DNA from: an alpha proteobacterium HIMB114
GTDB taxonomy: Bacteria; Pseudomonadota; Alphaproteobacteria; Pelagibacterales; Pelagibacteraceae
Length of the DNA: 64,000 bases
Assembly: GCA_000163555.2 (NCBI GenBank)
Contig: ADAC02000001.1
Coordinates: 992,001-1,056,000 of the forward strand
Direction: 5' to 3'
Under the pieces are notes generated by a model. It saw only the letters and a program-made list of their open reading frames with translations, was not told the origin of the DNA and made no database searches. The number at the start of each line of letters is the position of its first letter. Position 1 is the first letter of the stretch. This document shows positions 55,796 to 64,000 of the stretch, piece by piece. A program made the position numbers and the translations under genes.

Positions 55796-57928
55796 ATGCT
55801 ACAAAAAGTACTAAATTTTTTAAAACTAAGACTTATTGAAGTCTCAGGTCTTGTTATATTAACATTTTCTATATTTTATCTTTATTCAGTTGCAACTTAC
55901 TCGCCAGAAAACGCTACACTGATTACGCCAGGCAAAACTGAAGATTTAGTTTTGTTGAATTATAGTTTTTATATATCAGACTTTTTATTACAGGCTTTTG
56001 GCCTTTCTTGTTTTTTACTTTTTGTAAATTTTTTTATTTGGAGTTGGTTAATCATTATACAAAAGTCTGTATCTAGTATTACTTTCAAATTTTTATTTAT
56101 CGTTATTTACCTTTCGTTTTTTTCACTTGGACTAAAAATATTATTTGATCAAAGCTTTTGGTTACCTGACAATGGTAATGGAGGATTTTTAGGTGCTTAC
56201 CTTATTAGTTTTATTCCTTTAGATTTTTATACCTTTAATTCAATTATTGCTTATTCATCTTTAACTATTGGAACAATTTTTTTTATATTAAGCTTAGGTT
56301 TAAATTTTTCGGAATGGGTAACTGTTTTAAAAAAAATTAGTTTAATTTTAATAGTGCCTGTTAAATTTTTAAAAATTATATTTAAAAAGGCAGGAACAAT
56401 TGATCAACCTGTTGTTCAAGAAGAAACTGAAGAATTAATTCCTACAATTAATAAAAGCTTTAAACCAAAACCAATGGAGACACAGGCAAGTCTTCCCCTG
56501 GATACAAAAGGGAATTTTTCATTTAAGTCTGGAGAATACAAGCTACCGCCAACTGATTATTTGAACCAGTCAAAAAGTAATAAGAATTCTGATACTTTAA
56601 CAAATGACCATAAAGAATTATCTAAATTTTTAGAAAGCACACTTTTAGACTTTGGTATTATGGGCAAAATTAAAAAAGTAAGCCCAGGTCCAGTTGTTAC
56701 TCTTTATGAATTTGAACCAGCTGCAGGAATTAAAACTTCTAAAATTGTAAATCTTACTGATGACATTGCAAGAAGCACTAGCTCAATATCTACGAGAATA
56801 GCTCCTGTCCCTGGAAAAAATACGATAGGTATAGAAATACCAAATAAAGAAATTGATCCTGTAAATTATAGACAAATTATCGAAAGCAAAGAGTTTGCTA
56901 ATCCAAATATCAATATTCCAATTACTTTAGGAAAAACTATTGCAGGGTATCCGATTGTTGGTGACCTAGTAAGTATGCCTCACTTACTTATCGCTGGAAC
57001 AACTGGATCTGGAAAATCAGTTTGTATCAATACATTAATTTTGTCTGTACTTTATCGACATACTCCTGAAACATGTAAACTTATTTTAATTGATCCTAAG
57101 ATGTTAGAATTGTCAGTTTATCAAGGCATTCCTCATTTATTATCTCCGGTTATTACTGAACCCAAAAAAGCAACTTCAGCATTGAAATGGACTGTAAGAG
57201 AAATGGAAACGCGTTACAGAAAAATGACCGAAGAAGGAGTCAGAAATATTTCAGGGTTTAACGAGAAAGCAAAAAAAGAAGGTAAAAAAGTTATGCCTTA
57301 CATCATTGTTGTTGTTGATGAGATGGCAGATTTGATGATGGTATCTGGAAAGCAAGTTGAAAATTATATTCAACGTCTTGCACAAATGGCTCGAGCTGCA
57401 GGTATTCATATTATTACGGCCACTCAAAGACCAAGTGTTGATGTGATTACTGGTACAATTAAGGCTAATTTTCCAACTCGGATTTCATTCCAAGTGACAT
57501 CAAAAATAGATAGTCGTACTATTTTAGGTGAGCAAGGAGCTGAACAACTATTGGGAAAAGGAGATATGTTGTTCATGTCATCAGCAAGTAGAATGATAAG
57601 AATTCATGGACCTTTTGTTTCAGACTCTGAGATCGAAAAAGTAAGTACCTTTTTAAGATCACAAGGATCACCAACCTATATAGATGATATTACTAAAGTT
57701 GAGGATAATGACAGTGTATCTGAGGGAGGAATAGATTCATCTGATAAAGATGAGCTTTTTAATCAAGCAGTTGAGTTAATTAAAAATGAAGGCAAAGCTT
57801 CAACCAGTTTTTTACAAAGGAAATTACAAATTGGATACAATAGAGCTGCAAGAATTATTGATCAAATGGAAGAGGCAAAAATTATAAGTCCTGCAAATCA
57901 TACTGGTAAACGTGAAATTTTACCGTAA
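55796..57928 (+). CDS. ftsK: DNA translocase FtsK
   Basis: FtsK pumps DNA through the division septum and activates dimer resolution. Four N-terminal membrane helices (residues about 15-190) are followed by a short linker, the alpha/beta motor with LIAGTTGSGKSVCINTLI near 400 and VVVDEMADLMM near 505, and the gamma winged-helix domain (from about 645) that reads KOPS. The 710-residue length is short because the linker is reduced to about 60 residues. It overlaps lolA by one base, an order common in alphaproteobacteria. Confidence 0.97.
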   Translation: MLQKVLNFLKLRLIEVSGLVILTFSIFYLYSVATYSPENATLITPGKTEDLVLLNYSFYISDFLLQAFGLSCFLLFVNFFIWSWLIIIQKSVSSITFKFLFIVIYLSFFSLGLKILFDQSFWLPDNGNGGFLGAYLISFIPLDFYTFNSIIAYSSLTIGTIFFILSLGLNFSEWVTVLKKISLILIVPVKFLKIIFKKAGTIDQPVVQEETEELIPTINKSFKPKPMETQASLPLDTKGNFSFKSGEYKLPPTDYLNQSKSNKNSDTLTNDHKELSKFLESTLLDFGIMGKIKKVSPGPVVTLYEFEPAAGIKTSKIVNLTDDIARSTSSISTRIAPVPGKNTIGIEIPNKEIDPVNYRQIIESKEFANPNINIPITLGKTIAGYPIVGDLVSMPHLLIAGTTGSGKSVCINTLILSVLYRHTPETCKLILIDPKMLELSVYQGIPHLLSPVITEPKKATSALKWTVREMETRYRKMTEEGVRNISGFNEKAKKEGKKVMPYIIVVVDEMADLMMVSGKQVENYIQRLAQMARAAGIHIITATQRPSVDVITGTIKANFPTRISFQVTSKIDSRTILGEQGAEQLLGKGDMLFMSSASRMIRIHGPFVSDSEIEKVSTFLRSQGSPTYIDDITKVEDNDSVSEGGIDSSDKDELFNQAVELIKNEGKASTSFLQRKLQIGYNRAARIIDQMEEAKIISPANHTGKREILP

Positions 57929-58491
57929 TGAGATTTTTCATTATTTTATTTTTAATAATATTTTATCCATTTAATTCTTTTTCAAATATTACTGATGATA
58001 TTGCAAAAAAACTAAACGAAACCAATAATCTCATTTTCTCATTTGAACAGAAATCTAATAATTTAAATGAAATAGGTGAATGCTACTTGCTCTTTCCAGG
58101 TAATTTAAAATGCATTTATAGTGGTGAAGAAGGAAAAGAAATTTATGTAAAAAATAATAGTTTATATATTATTAAACATAAGTTTAAGAGATCGTACAGA
58201 TATCCAATAAAAAACTCTGCTTTTAATATTGTGCTAGATAAAAATAAAATCTTAGAAAATCTCAAATCTATTGATCAATCAAAAATAGGCTCTCAAAATG
58301 ACAATTATTTTTATGAGATTAGAACAGATGATGGTGTGTTTGTGAAAATATTTTTTAACAAAAAAACAAAGCTTTTAAGAGGGTGGGAGACTATTAGCTA
58401 TAATCAGGAACCTGTAAAATTCACTATTATAAACCCTAAAATAAATACTGAATTTAAAGAGAAATTTATTTTACCAAATTACGGTTTTTAA
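57928..58491 (+). CDS. lolA: Outer-membrane lipoprotein carrier protein LolA
   Basis: A 187-residue exported protein with a signal peptide (FFIILFLIIFYPFNSFS) and the LolA-type half-barrel pattern: ISFEQKS-like LIFSFEQKSNN near residue 35, GNLKCIYSGEEGKEIYVKNNSLYI and YRYPIKNS. LolA carries lipoproteins across the periplasm; several lipoproteins (LptE, BON) are encoded here. Position after ftsK supports the call. Its TAA overlaps that of the convergent GNAT gene (TTAA, 58488-58491). Confidence 0.88.
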   Translation: MRFFIILFLIIFYPFNSFSNITDDIAKKLNETNNLIFSFEQKSNNLNEIGECYLLFPGNLKCIYSGEEGKEIYVKNNSLYIIKHKFKRSYRYPIKNSAFNIVLDKNKILENLKSIDQSKIGSQNDNYFYEIRTDDGVFVKIFFNKKTKLLRGWETISYNQEPVKFTIINPKINTEFKEKFILPNYGF

Positions 58492-58985
58492 ACTCTTACT
58501 TTTTCTTTTTTAAAAATATTCATCCCTCTTGCTATATAATTTCTTAAAGCGTGAGGATGATCCAAGGTGCAAGTGTGGACCCAGATACGATTAGGCTTGT
58601 GGTTCCATCCAGACCTTAATGCATGAGTTAATAAATAACCACCAAGTCCTTGTCCAAAGTATTCTTTAAAAATTCCAAAATAAGATATCTCTACTTCTTT
58701 TTTGTCCTCATGGTTCAAGTACTCATAAAATCCAGCTACATCTTCACCAACTTTAGCTACACAAAACTTTAATTTTGATTGATTTAGGTAATTATCCCAT
58801 TCTTTTAAGGACCAAGCCAATCTATCTTTCCAATGAAAGTCTTCTCCAATTTTTTGATATAAAAATTTACAAAACTGAGGGTCTTTTTTTTCACTCTCTT
58901 CAATTTTTAAATTTACTATTCCACATTCAGCAGGAATTAAATCTAATTTAGAATTTGTTTCTAGAAAATACCTTTGAATATTCAC
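58488..58985 (-). CDS. GNAT-family N-acetyltransferase
   Basis: A 165-residue GNAT protein. The acetyl-CoA binding motif is IFKEYFGQGLGGYLLTHAL near residue 105 (Q/R-x-x-G-x-G/A), with preceding beta strands KFCVAKVGEDVAGFYEYL. The substrate is unknown. It is the last gene of the his cluster, two bases after the HIT gene; in alphaproteobacteria HIT and GNAT genes often follow hisE. Confidence 0.88.
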   Translation of the reverse strand: MNIQRYFLETNSKLDLIPAECGIVNLKIEESEKKDPQFCKFLYQKIGEDFHWKDRLAWSLKEWDNYLNQSKLKFCVAKVGEDVAGFYEYLNHEDKKEVEISYFGIFKEYFGQGLGGYLLTHALRSGWNHKPNRIWVHTCTLDHPHALRNYIARGMNIFKKEKVRV

Positions 58986-58987
58986 TA

Positions 58988-59365
58988 CTAAACTTTTCTT
59001 AAACCTCTTAGACCCATTGGTTCACCACCCATAACATGATAATGAAAGTGAGGTACTTCTTGGCTACCATCTGGACCAGTATTTGCAATTAACCTAAAAC
59101 CATTACCACCTTCGGTTAAAGATACTTTTGTAATCTTACAAACTTCAGCAACAGCTTGCATTAATGAAACAATTTCATCTTTTGATGCATTTTTAGAAAA
59201 ATCATCAACATCAGTGTAAGCACCTTTTGGAATTACTAATACATGTACTTTTGCAAGTGGACTAATATCTTTAAATGCCAAAACATGATCATTTTCAAAT
59301 ACTTTATCACAAGGAATTTCACCTCTTAATATTTTTGCAAAGATATTATTTGTATCGTAACTCAT
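58988..59365 (-). CDS. HIT-family purine nucleoside phosphoramidase (HinT-like)
   Basis: A 125-residue histidine triad protein. The triad HFHYHVMGG near residue 106 is present, and the N-terminal FAKILRGEIPCDKVFENDHVLAFKDI is typical of HinT. Such proteins hydrolyse adenosine 5'-phosphoramidates. It overlaps hisE by 4 bases, so it is expressed with histidine genes, a frequent association without a known metabolic reason. Confidence 0.95.
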   Translation of the reverse strand: MSYDTNNIFAKILRGEIPCDKVFENDHVLAFKDISPLAKVHVLVIPKGAYTDVDDFSKNASKDEIVSLMQAVAEVCKITKVSLTEGGNGFRLIANTGPDGSQEVPHFHYHVMGGEPMGLRGLRKV

Positions 59366-59673
59366 TGTCTTTTTCTGTTAGCTTTTTCTACAAGACCAGA
59401 AACGCCTTCTCTTTTCTTTAATTCATTCATGACATCTTCGACTTTCACATTGTTTGCCTCTAACAAAACAAGAATATGATACATAACATCAGCTGCCTCG
59501 TGCACTTCATTTTTCTTCTCATTTAATGCTTCGACAAGTTCTTTAATTTCCTCCATGACTTTCTCGCGGCAAAGACTGTTATTATCTAATAATTTTTTTG
59601 TATAGGACTCATGTTCTGATGAGTTTTTTCTTTCTCGTATTGTTTTAATTAAACCTTCTAAGACCTCAAACAT
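59362..59673 (-). CDS. hisE: Phosphoribosyl-ATP pyrophosphatase
   Basis: HisE hydrolyses phosphoribosyl-ATP to phosphoribosyl-AMP, the second step of histidine synthesis. The 103-residue MazG-like protein has SYTKKLLDNNSLCREKVMEEIKELVEALNE and EVHEAADVMYHILVLLEANNV with the metal-binding acidic residues. It is separate from HisI, which is not in the window. It lies one base after hisF. Confidence 0.95.
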   Translation of the reverse strand: MFEVLEGLIKTIRERKNSSEHESYTKKLLDNNSLCREKVMEEIKELVEALNEKKNEVHEAADVMYHILVLLEANNVKVEDVMNELKKREGVSGLVEKANRKRQ

Positions 59674-59674
59674 G

Positions 59675-60433
59675 CTATAATCTTACAGGAACATTTTCTT
59701 TTTTTAAATACTCTTTTGCCTCTTGAATTGAATATTCCCCAAAGTGAAATATGGAGGCAGCCAATACTGCACTTGCACCACCATCCAAAATACCATCTTT
59801 TAAATGCTGAAGGTTGCCAACTCCGCCTGAGGCTATAACTGGAATATTTAAACTTCTTGATATTTTTTTTGTTAATTCAATATCATAACCATTTTTAGTT
59901 CCATCTCTGTCCATAGAGGTTAAAAGAATTTCTCCTGCACCATTTTTTTCTGCTAATTTAGCAAACTCTAATGCATCAAGCTCTGTTGCTTCTCTTCCGC
60001 CATGAGTAAACACAGTCCATTTATTTTCTGCAGTTTTTTTTGCATCAATCGCAACAACAATACATTGTGAACCAAATTTATTTGAACTTTCTTTTATTAA
60101 CTCAGGATTTTTAATTGCTGCAGTATTAATAGAAACTTTATCTGCACCAGCTAATAAAAGTTTTCTAATATCTTGAATTGATCTTACGCCACCACCAACC
60201 GTTAAAGGCACAAAACAACACTCGGCAGTTTTTTTTACCGTATCTAATAAAATATCTCTTTTGTCACTTGATGCTGTAATATCTAAAAAACAAATCTCAT
60301 CAGCACCATTTTTATTATAAACTGAAGCTTGTTCTACAGGGTCTCCTGCATCAATAAGATCAACAAAATTAATTCCCTTAACAACTCTTCCATCTTTGAC
60401 ATCTAAACAAGGTATAATTCTATTTTTAAGCAT
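59675..60433 (-). CDS. hisF: Imidazole glycerol phosphate synthase cyclase subunit
   Basis: HisF, with HisH, forms imidazole-glycerol phosphate and AICAR from PRFAR. The TIM barrel starts [20 protein letters not shown] with catalytic Asp near residue 11, has LTVGGGVRS near 77 and the second Asp in [15 protein letters not shown] near 174. Length is 252 residues. It overlaps hisA by 8 bases. Confidence 0.98.
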   Translation of the reverse strand: MLKNRIIPCLDVKDGRVVKGINFVDLIDAGDPVEQASVYNKNGADEICFLDITASSDKRDILLDTVKKTAECCFVPLTVGGGVRSIQDIRKLLLAGADKVSINTAAIKNPELIKESSNKFGSQCIVVAIDAKKTAENKWTVFTHGGREATELDALEFAKLAEKNGAGEILLTSMDRDGTKNGYDIELTKKISRSLNIPVIASGGVGNLQHLKDGILDGGASAVLAASIFHFGEYSIQEAKEYLKKENVPVRL

Positions 60434-61142
60434 TAAATTTTACCAATTCATTTAGATCAATTAAGCCATCATAAATTGCTTTTCCTACAACAACACCAGA
60501 GATTTTCTTTTTAGACTTGATCAGTTTAATATCATCAATACTTGATACACCACCCGATGCTGTTACTGGAATATTTGAACTCTCAGCCATCTTAAGCGTG
60601 TCATCAATATTAATTCCTTGCTTCATCCCATCTTTATTAATGTCAGTAAAAATAATACTTTTTAAAGGTAGGTTTTTAATAGTTTCTAAAAAATCAAAAC
60701 ATGAAATTTCTGTTTGATCTTTCCATCCCTTTAAAGCAATCATTTTATCTCTAACATCGAGGCCTACTGAAATTTTATTTTTATACTTTTGAGATATCTC
60801 GATTAATAAATCTGGATCATTTACTGCTGCAGTTCCCATCACTGCATTCTCAACTCCAAGATCAATGACTTCTTCAACAGTATCTTTTGTCCTCAACCCA
60901 CCACCAACTTGAACTTTTAAACCAGTGCTTTGAATAATTTCTTTAATTGTTTTTAGATTTGATTTTTCTTTATGAATAGTTCTGTCAAGATCAACTACAT
61001 GCAAAAATTCAAAGCCTTTATCCTCAAAGGCTTTAGCTTGTTCAATAGGAGACCTTGAATAAACTGTTTGTTGTTCAAAATCACCTTTGGTTAACCTTAC
61101 ACATTTTCCATCTTGAAGATCTATAGCTGGATAAATAATCAT
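60426..61142 (-). CDS. hisA: ProFAR isomerase (phosphoribosylformimino-AICAR ribotide isomerase)
   Basis: HisA isomerises ProFAR to PRFAR by an Amadori rearrangement. The barrel begins [21 protein letters not shown] with catalytic Asp8, has VQVGGGLR near residue 78 and the other catalytic Asp in [14 protein letters not shown] near 167. Length 238 residues. It overlaps hisH by one base and hisF by 8, so the four genes are coupled. Confidence 0.98.
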   Translation of the reverse strand: MIIYPAIDLQDGKCVRLTKGDFEQQTVYSRSPIEQAKAFEDKGFEFLHVVDLDRTIHKEKSNLKTIKEIIQSTGLKVQVGGGLRTKDTVEEVIDLGVENAVMGTAAVNDPDLLIEISQKYKNKISVGLDVRDKMIALKGWKDQTEISCFDFLETIKNLPLKSIIFTDINKDGMKQGINIDDTLKMAESSNIPVTASGGVSSIDDIKLIKSKKKISGVVVGKAIYDGLIDLNELVKFNA

Positions 61143-61777
61143 TATAATTTAATAAAATTTTCTAATATTTTTATACCATTTGCCTGACTTTTTTCTGGGT
61201 GAAATTGAGTCCCAAAAATATTGTCCTTTTCAATTGCTGATACAATTTCAGTTGAATAATTAGTTGTAGCAGAAATAAATTGGTCATTTTCAACATCAAA
61301 AGCAAAGCTATGAACAAAATAAAAATGGCTTTCATTTTCAATTCCTGAAAATAATTTTGATTTTTGATTAATGCTAATATTATTCCACCCCATATGTGGT
61401 AATTTCAAATTCTTATCTGTTAAATTAATTTTGTTTACTTTACCTTTAATCCAATCAAAGCCTTTACTTCCCCCATCCTCTTCTCCAAATGAAGAAAATA
61501 ATTGCATACCAACACAAATACCCAAAATTGGTTTTTGTTTGACTAAAACAGCACTGGTTAGCTCATCAATCATTCCTTCTATTGATAAAAGAGATTGATA
61601 ACATTGTTTAAATGATCCTTGACCAGGTAGCACTATTTTATCAAAATTTTTTAATTCATTTGCTAAATTAATAATTTTAACATCAGATTTATTTAAAATA
61701 TTATTTGAAGCTAGTTCAACTGCTTTTGAGACTGACTTTAGGTTGCCAGACTCATAGTCAATGATAGCTATTTTCAT
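61142..61777 (-). CDS. hisH: Imidazole glycerol phosphate synthase glutaminase subunit
   Basis: HisH releases ammonia from glutamine for HisF. The class I amidotransferase triad is visible: Cys in ILGICVGMQLF near residue 87 and His/Glu in FGTQFHPEKSQANG near 190. The start IAIIDYESGNLKSV is typical; 211 residues. It lies 6 bases after hisB. Confidence 0.98.
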   Translation of the reverse strand: MKIAIIDYESGNLKSVSKAVELASNNILNKSDVKIINLANELKNFDKIVLPGQGSFKQCYQSLLSIEGMIDELTSAVLVKQKPILGICVGMQLFSSFGEEDGGSKGFDWIKGKVNKINLTDKNLKLPHMGWNNISINQKSKLFSGIENESHFYFVHSFAFDVENDQFISATTNYSTEIVSAIEKDNIFGTQFHPEKSQANGIKILENFIKL

Positions 61778-61783
61778 TAATTG

Positions 61784-62371
61784 TTAAATAGTACCTTTGG
61801 TCGATGGTATTATATTTTCAGCTCTAGGATCGACTGTAACAGCTTCTCTTAAAGCTCTAGCTAAACCTTTATAACAAGACTCTATAATGTGGTGAGAATT
61901 ATCACCGTAAATATTTTCAACGTGCAAAGTAATACCTGCACTTTGTGAGAATGCGTGATACCATTCTTTAAATAATTCAGTATCCATCTCGCCAAGTTTT
62001 TCTACAGCAAGTTTTACTTTCCAAACTAAATAAGGGCGATTTGATAAATCCAAAGAAACACGACTTAATGTTTCATCCATTGGTATGGTTGCACTTGCGT
62101 ATCTTTTAATTCCTTTTTTATCGCCTAGAGCCTTTTTCAAAGCTTCTCCAAAGGCTATACCGCTATCTTCTGTTGTATGATGAAGATCAATGTGCAAATC
62201 ACCTTTGGCCTCTAGATTAATGTCTATTAGAGAATGTTTAGCAATTTGTTCCATCATATGATCAAGAAAACCAATGCCTGTATTAATCTTGGACTGACCA
62301 GTACCGTCTAGGTTTACTTCAACATTAATTAAAGTTTCTTTTGTTTCTCTTTTAATTGAACCTTTTCTCAT
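61784..62371 (-). CDS. hisB: Imidazoleglycerol-phosphate dehydratase
   Basis: HisB dehydrates imidazole-glycerol phosphate to imidazole-acetol phosphate. This is the monofunctional form (195 residues): [15 protein letters not shown] near residue 33, [22 protein letters not shown] near 62, and the repeat [18 protein letters not shown] near 156 provide the Mn-binding His and Glu residues. It is first in the cluster hisB-hisH-hisA-hisF-hisE, as in other alphaproteobacteria, and divergent from hslV. Confidence 0.98.
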   Translation of the reverse strand: MRKGSIKRETKETLINVEVNLDGTGQSKINTGIGFLDHMMEQIAKHSLIDINLEAKGDLHIDLHHTTEDSGIAFGEALKKALGDKKGIKRYASATIPMDETLSRVSLDLSNRPYLVWKVKLAVEKLGEMDTELFKEWYHAFSQSAGITLHVENIYGDNSHHIIESCYKGLARALREAVTVDPRAENIIPSTKGTI

Positions 62372-62413
62372 ACTTTACTGAAGTATTTACCTCATTAAGA
62401 ATTAAATTAACAC

Positions 62414-62443
62414 CTTGAAGATAAAGGAATAATAACCACATAT
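62414..62443 (+). promoter_or_regulatory. Possible sigma-32-type promoter of hslVU
   Basis: CTTGAAG at 62414-62420 and CCACATAT at 62436-62443 resemble the RpoH -35 and -10 boxes, with a 15-base spacer instead of the 13 seen at dnaK. hslVU is a classical RpoH target. A start near 62449 would leave almost no leader before the ATG at 62451, and there is no ribosome-binding site in that space, so leaderless translation would be needed. Confidence 0.42.
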
Positions 62444-62450
62444 ATTGAAA

Positions 62451-63002
62451 ATGGAGCAAAATAAAGACAGACTAGATTGGCACGGAACAACGATCGTTCT
62501 AATAAGAAAAGGTAACGATGTTGTTGTTGCAGGTGATGGACAAGTAAGTATTGGCAATACTGTGATGAAAAGCACAGCTAAGAAAGTTCGTAAAATAGAA
62601 AAAAGAGATGTCATTGCTGGATTTGCGGGGTCAACGGCGGATGCATTTACACTATTTGAAAGATTAGAAGCAAAATTAGAAAAGCATGGCGGTCAATTAA
62701 CTAGAGCCGCTGTTGAATTGGCTAAAGACTGGAGGTCAGATAAATATTTAAGAAGATTAGAAGCTCTAATGGCCGTAGCAGATAAAAAAAATAGTTTTAT
62801 AATTAGCGGTAATGGAGATGTTTTAGAACCAGAACACGGTATTATTGCAATTGGATCAGGTGGAAATTATGCATTAGCTGCTGCTAGAGCAATGATTGAT
62901 GATCCTAAAAAAACAGCCGAAGAGATTGCAAAAAAATCTATAGAAATCGCAGCTGACATTTGTGTTTTTACAAATCACAATATTACAACCGAAAAACTTT
63001 AA
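62451..63002 (+). CDS. hslV: ATP-dependent protease proteolytic subunit HslV
   Basis: HslV (ClpQ) is the peptidase of the HslUV complex. The propeptide of about 12 residues ([12 protein letters not shown]) precedes the catalytic N-terminal Thr of [23 protein letters not shown]. Further signatures are [29 protein letters not shown] and [17 protein letters not shown] 62451 gives 183 residues; a TTG two codons upstream is less likely. Its TAA overlaps the hslU ATG by one base. Confidence 0.97.
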   Translation: MEQNKDRLDWHGTTIVLIRKGNDVVVAGDGQVSIGNTVMKSTAKKVRKIEKRDVIAGFAGSTADAFTLFERLEAKLEKHGGQLTRAAVELAKDWRSDKYLRRLEALMAVADKKNSFIISGNGDVLEPEHGIIAIGSGGNYALAAARAMIDDPKKTAEEIAKKSIEIAADICVFTNHNITTEKL

Positions 63003-64000
63003 TGGAAGAAAATCAAAAAATTGTTTCATTCTCACCAAGAGAAATTGTCTCTGAACTTGACCGATTTGTAATTGGCCAATCAGAAGCAAAAAGAGCTGTT
63101 GCTATAGCTTTGAGAAATAGATGGAGAAGACAAGAATTACCTGAAGAAATTCGTGAAGAAGTTTTGCCAAAAAACATTTTAATGATTGGTCCAACTGGTG
63201 TTGGTAAAACTGAAATTTCAAGAAGATTATCTAAATTAGCTGAAGCACCATTTATCAAAGTAGAAGCAACAAAATTTACAGAAGTTGGATACGTTGGTAA
63301 GGATGTCGAGCAAATTATCAGAGATTTAATTGAAATTTCGATTGCATTAGTAAAAGAAAGAAAACGAAAAGAAGTCTTAACCAAAGCTCAAATGTCTGCT
63401 GAGGAAAGAGTGCTTGAGGTGTTAGTTGGTAAAAACGCAAGTGGCGCAACTAAAGAAAGTTACAGAAAAAGATTAAGGGCAGGTGATTTAGATAACAACG
63501 AGATTGAAATTTCTGTTCAAGACAGCCCCCAAATGCCATCTTTTGATATCCCAGGAATGCAAGGTAGCGTTGGAATGGTGAGCATCGGAGATATTTTTGG
63601 AAAAGGCATGACTAAGAAGAAAAAGAAAAAAATGACTGTCAAAGAATCGTATGATTACCTTATTGAAGAAGAGTCTGATAAATTAATGGATAATGATCAA
63701 GTTTTAAAAGAAGCAAAATTTGCAGCTGAAAATAACGGCATTGTTTTTCTTGATGAGATCGATAAAGTTTCTGCAAGATCAGATGGTAGATCTGGAGCTG
63801 ATGTTTCAAGAGAAGGAGTGCAAAGAGATTTGCTTCCATTAATTGAAGGGACAACAGTAAACACTAAACACGGTCCTATAAAAACTGATCATATTCTTTT
63901 TATCGCTTCTGGCGCATTTCAATTAGCTAAGCCTTCTGATCTATTACCAGAATTACAAGGAAGACTTCCTATTAGAGTAGAGCTTAATGCGTTAACTAAA
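63002..64000 (+). CDS. hslU: ATP-dependent protease ATPase subunit HslU (3' end outside window)
   Basis: HslU (ClpY) is the AAA+ unfoldase that feeds HslV. The ATG at 63002 overlaps the hslV stop (TAATG), and 333 codons are present to the end of the window; the full protein is about 440 residues. Visible are [16 protein letters not shown], the Walker [15 protein letters not shown] near residue 63, [17 protein letters not shown] near 87 and Walker [13 protein letters not shown] near 249, with the intermediate I-domain between. The sensor and C-terminal regions lie beyond the window. Confidence 0.97.
   Translation, partial: MEENQKIVSFSPREIVSELDRFVIGQSEAKRAVAIALRNRWRRQELPEEIREEVLPKNILMIGPTGVGKTEISRRLSKLAEAPFIKVEATKFTEVGYVGKDVEQIIRDLIEISIALVKERKRKEVLTKAQMSAEERVLEVLVGKNASGATKESYRKRLRAGDLDNNEIEISVQDSPQMPSFDIPGMQGSVGMVSIGDIFGKGMTKKKKKKMTVKESYDYLIEEESDKLMDNDQVLKEAKFAAENNGIVFLDEIDKVSARSDGRSGADVSREGVQRDLLPLIEGTTVNTKHGPIKTDHILFIASGAFQLAKPSDLLPELQGRLPIRVELNALTK

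Noticed and set aside
1-64000. tRNA, rRNA, CRISPR, IS or prophage elements
   Set aside because: The gaps are too short for tRNA genes other than a few, and none of these contains a T-loop (GGTTCGA-type) signature; no repeats with spacers, no transposase, integrase or phage-like genes were seen.

Overview
The window is a gene-dense, roughly 30% G+C segment of an alphaproteobacterial chromosome, almost certainly a SAR11 / 'Candidatus Pelagibacter' type marine bacterium. The evidence is the extreme A+T bias, lysine- and asparagine-rich proteins, very short or absent intergenic gaps, alphaproteobacterial gene order (ubiB-coaBC-dut, fabA-fabB-fabI, fur-miaB-phoH-ybeY-corC-metK-trmB-nusA-infB, parBA-rsmG-mnmG-mnmE) and a TPP riboswitch in front of an SSS-family transporter. 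No rRNA, tRNA, CRISPR array, insertion sequence, prophage or other mobile DNA was seen. No gene-free stretch exceeds 300 bases; the largest gap, about 130 bases at 39810-39938, holds the TPP riboswitch.

Layout. 1-6424 (+): end of ubiB, coaBC, dut, a MoeB/ThiF-like E1 protein, an SH3 protein, then fabA-fabB-fabI for unsaturated fatty acid synthesis. 6421-24987 (-): a run of 19 genes, in transcription order murJ, trpS, usp, nfuA, a Bax-like glucosaminidase, tsaB-like, fur, miaB, phoH, ybeY, corC, metK, trmB, nusA, infB, rbfA, truB, rpsO, pnp. This is largely translation, RNA decay and tRNA modification. 25057-31261: maeB, a BON lipoprotein, rsmI, an LpoA/LppC-like protein, rdgB and rph. 31316-36523 (+): grpE, dnaK, dnaJ, dapB and nth, with heat-shock type promoters before grpE and dnaK. 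36527-44245: a PfkB kinase, a dienelactone-hydrolase-like protein, the riboswitch-controlled transporter, a secreted protein/DUF805 pair, and a coupled three-gene operon (winged-helix regulator, photolyase-related protein, ArfA-like mini-protein), then an L,D-transpeptidase and a YggS protein. 44250-54368: thiE-like, leuS, lptE, holA (+) meeting parB, parA, rsmG, mnmG, mnmE (-), with a perfect parS palindrome inside rsmG. 54387-58491: a miniature alkyltransferase, a UbiH-like hydroxylase, ftsK and lolA. 58488-62371 (-): hisB-hisH-hisA-hisF-hisE followed by HIT and GNAT genes. 62451-64000 (+): hslV and the start of hslU, cut by the window end.

The most noteworthy items are: (i) trmB is broken in this sequence by a one-base frameshift in an A11 tract, although both halves are well preserved; (ii) a 35-residue ArfA-like ribosome-rescue protein is encoded at 40862-40969 and translationally coupled to a photolyase-related gene that appears to have lost the family's iron-sulfur cysteines; (iii) a second homopolymer frameshift may separate a secreted domain from a DUF805 domain; (iv) nearly all tail-to-tail gene pairs overlap at their stop codons, leaving no room for a conventional shared terminator; (v) grpE and dnaK share an identically spaced sigma-32-like promoter. 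Assignments are from reading motifs and gene order; no database search was possible.
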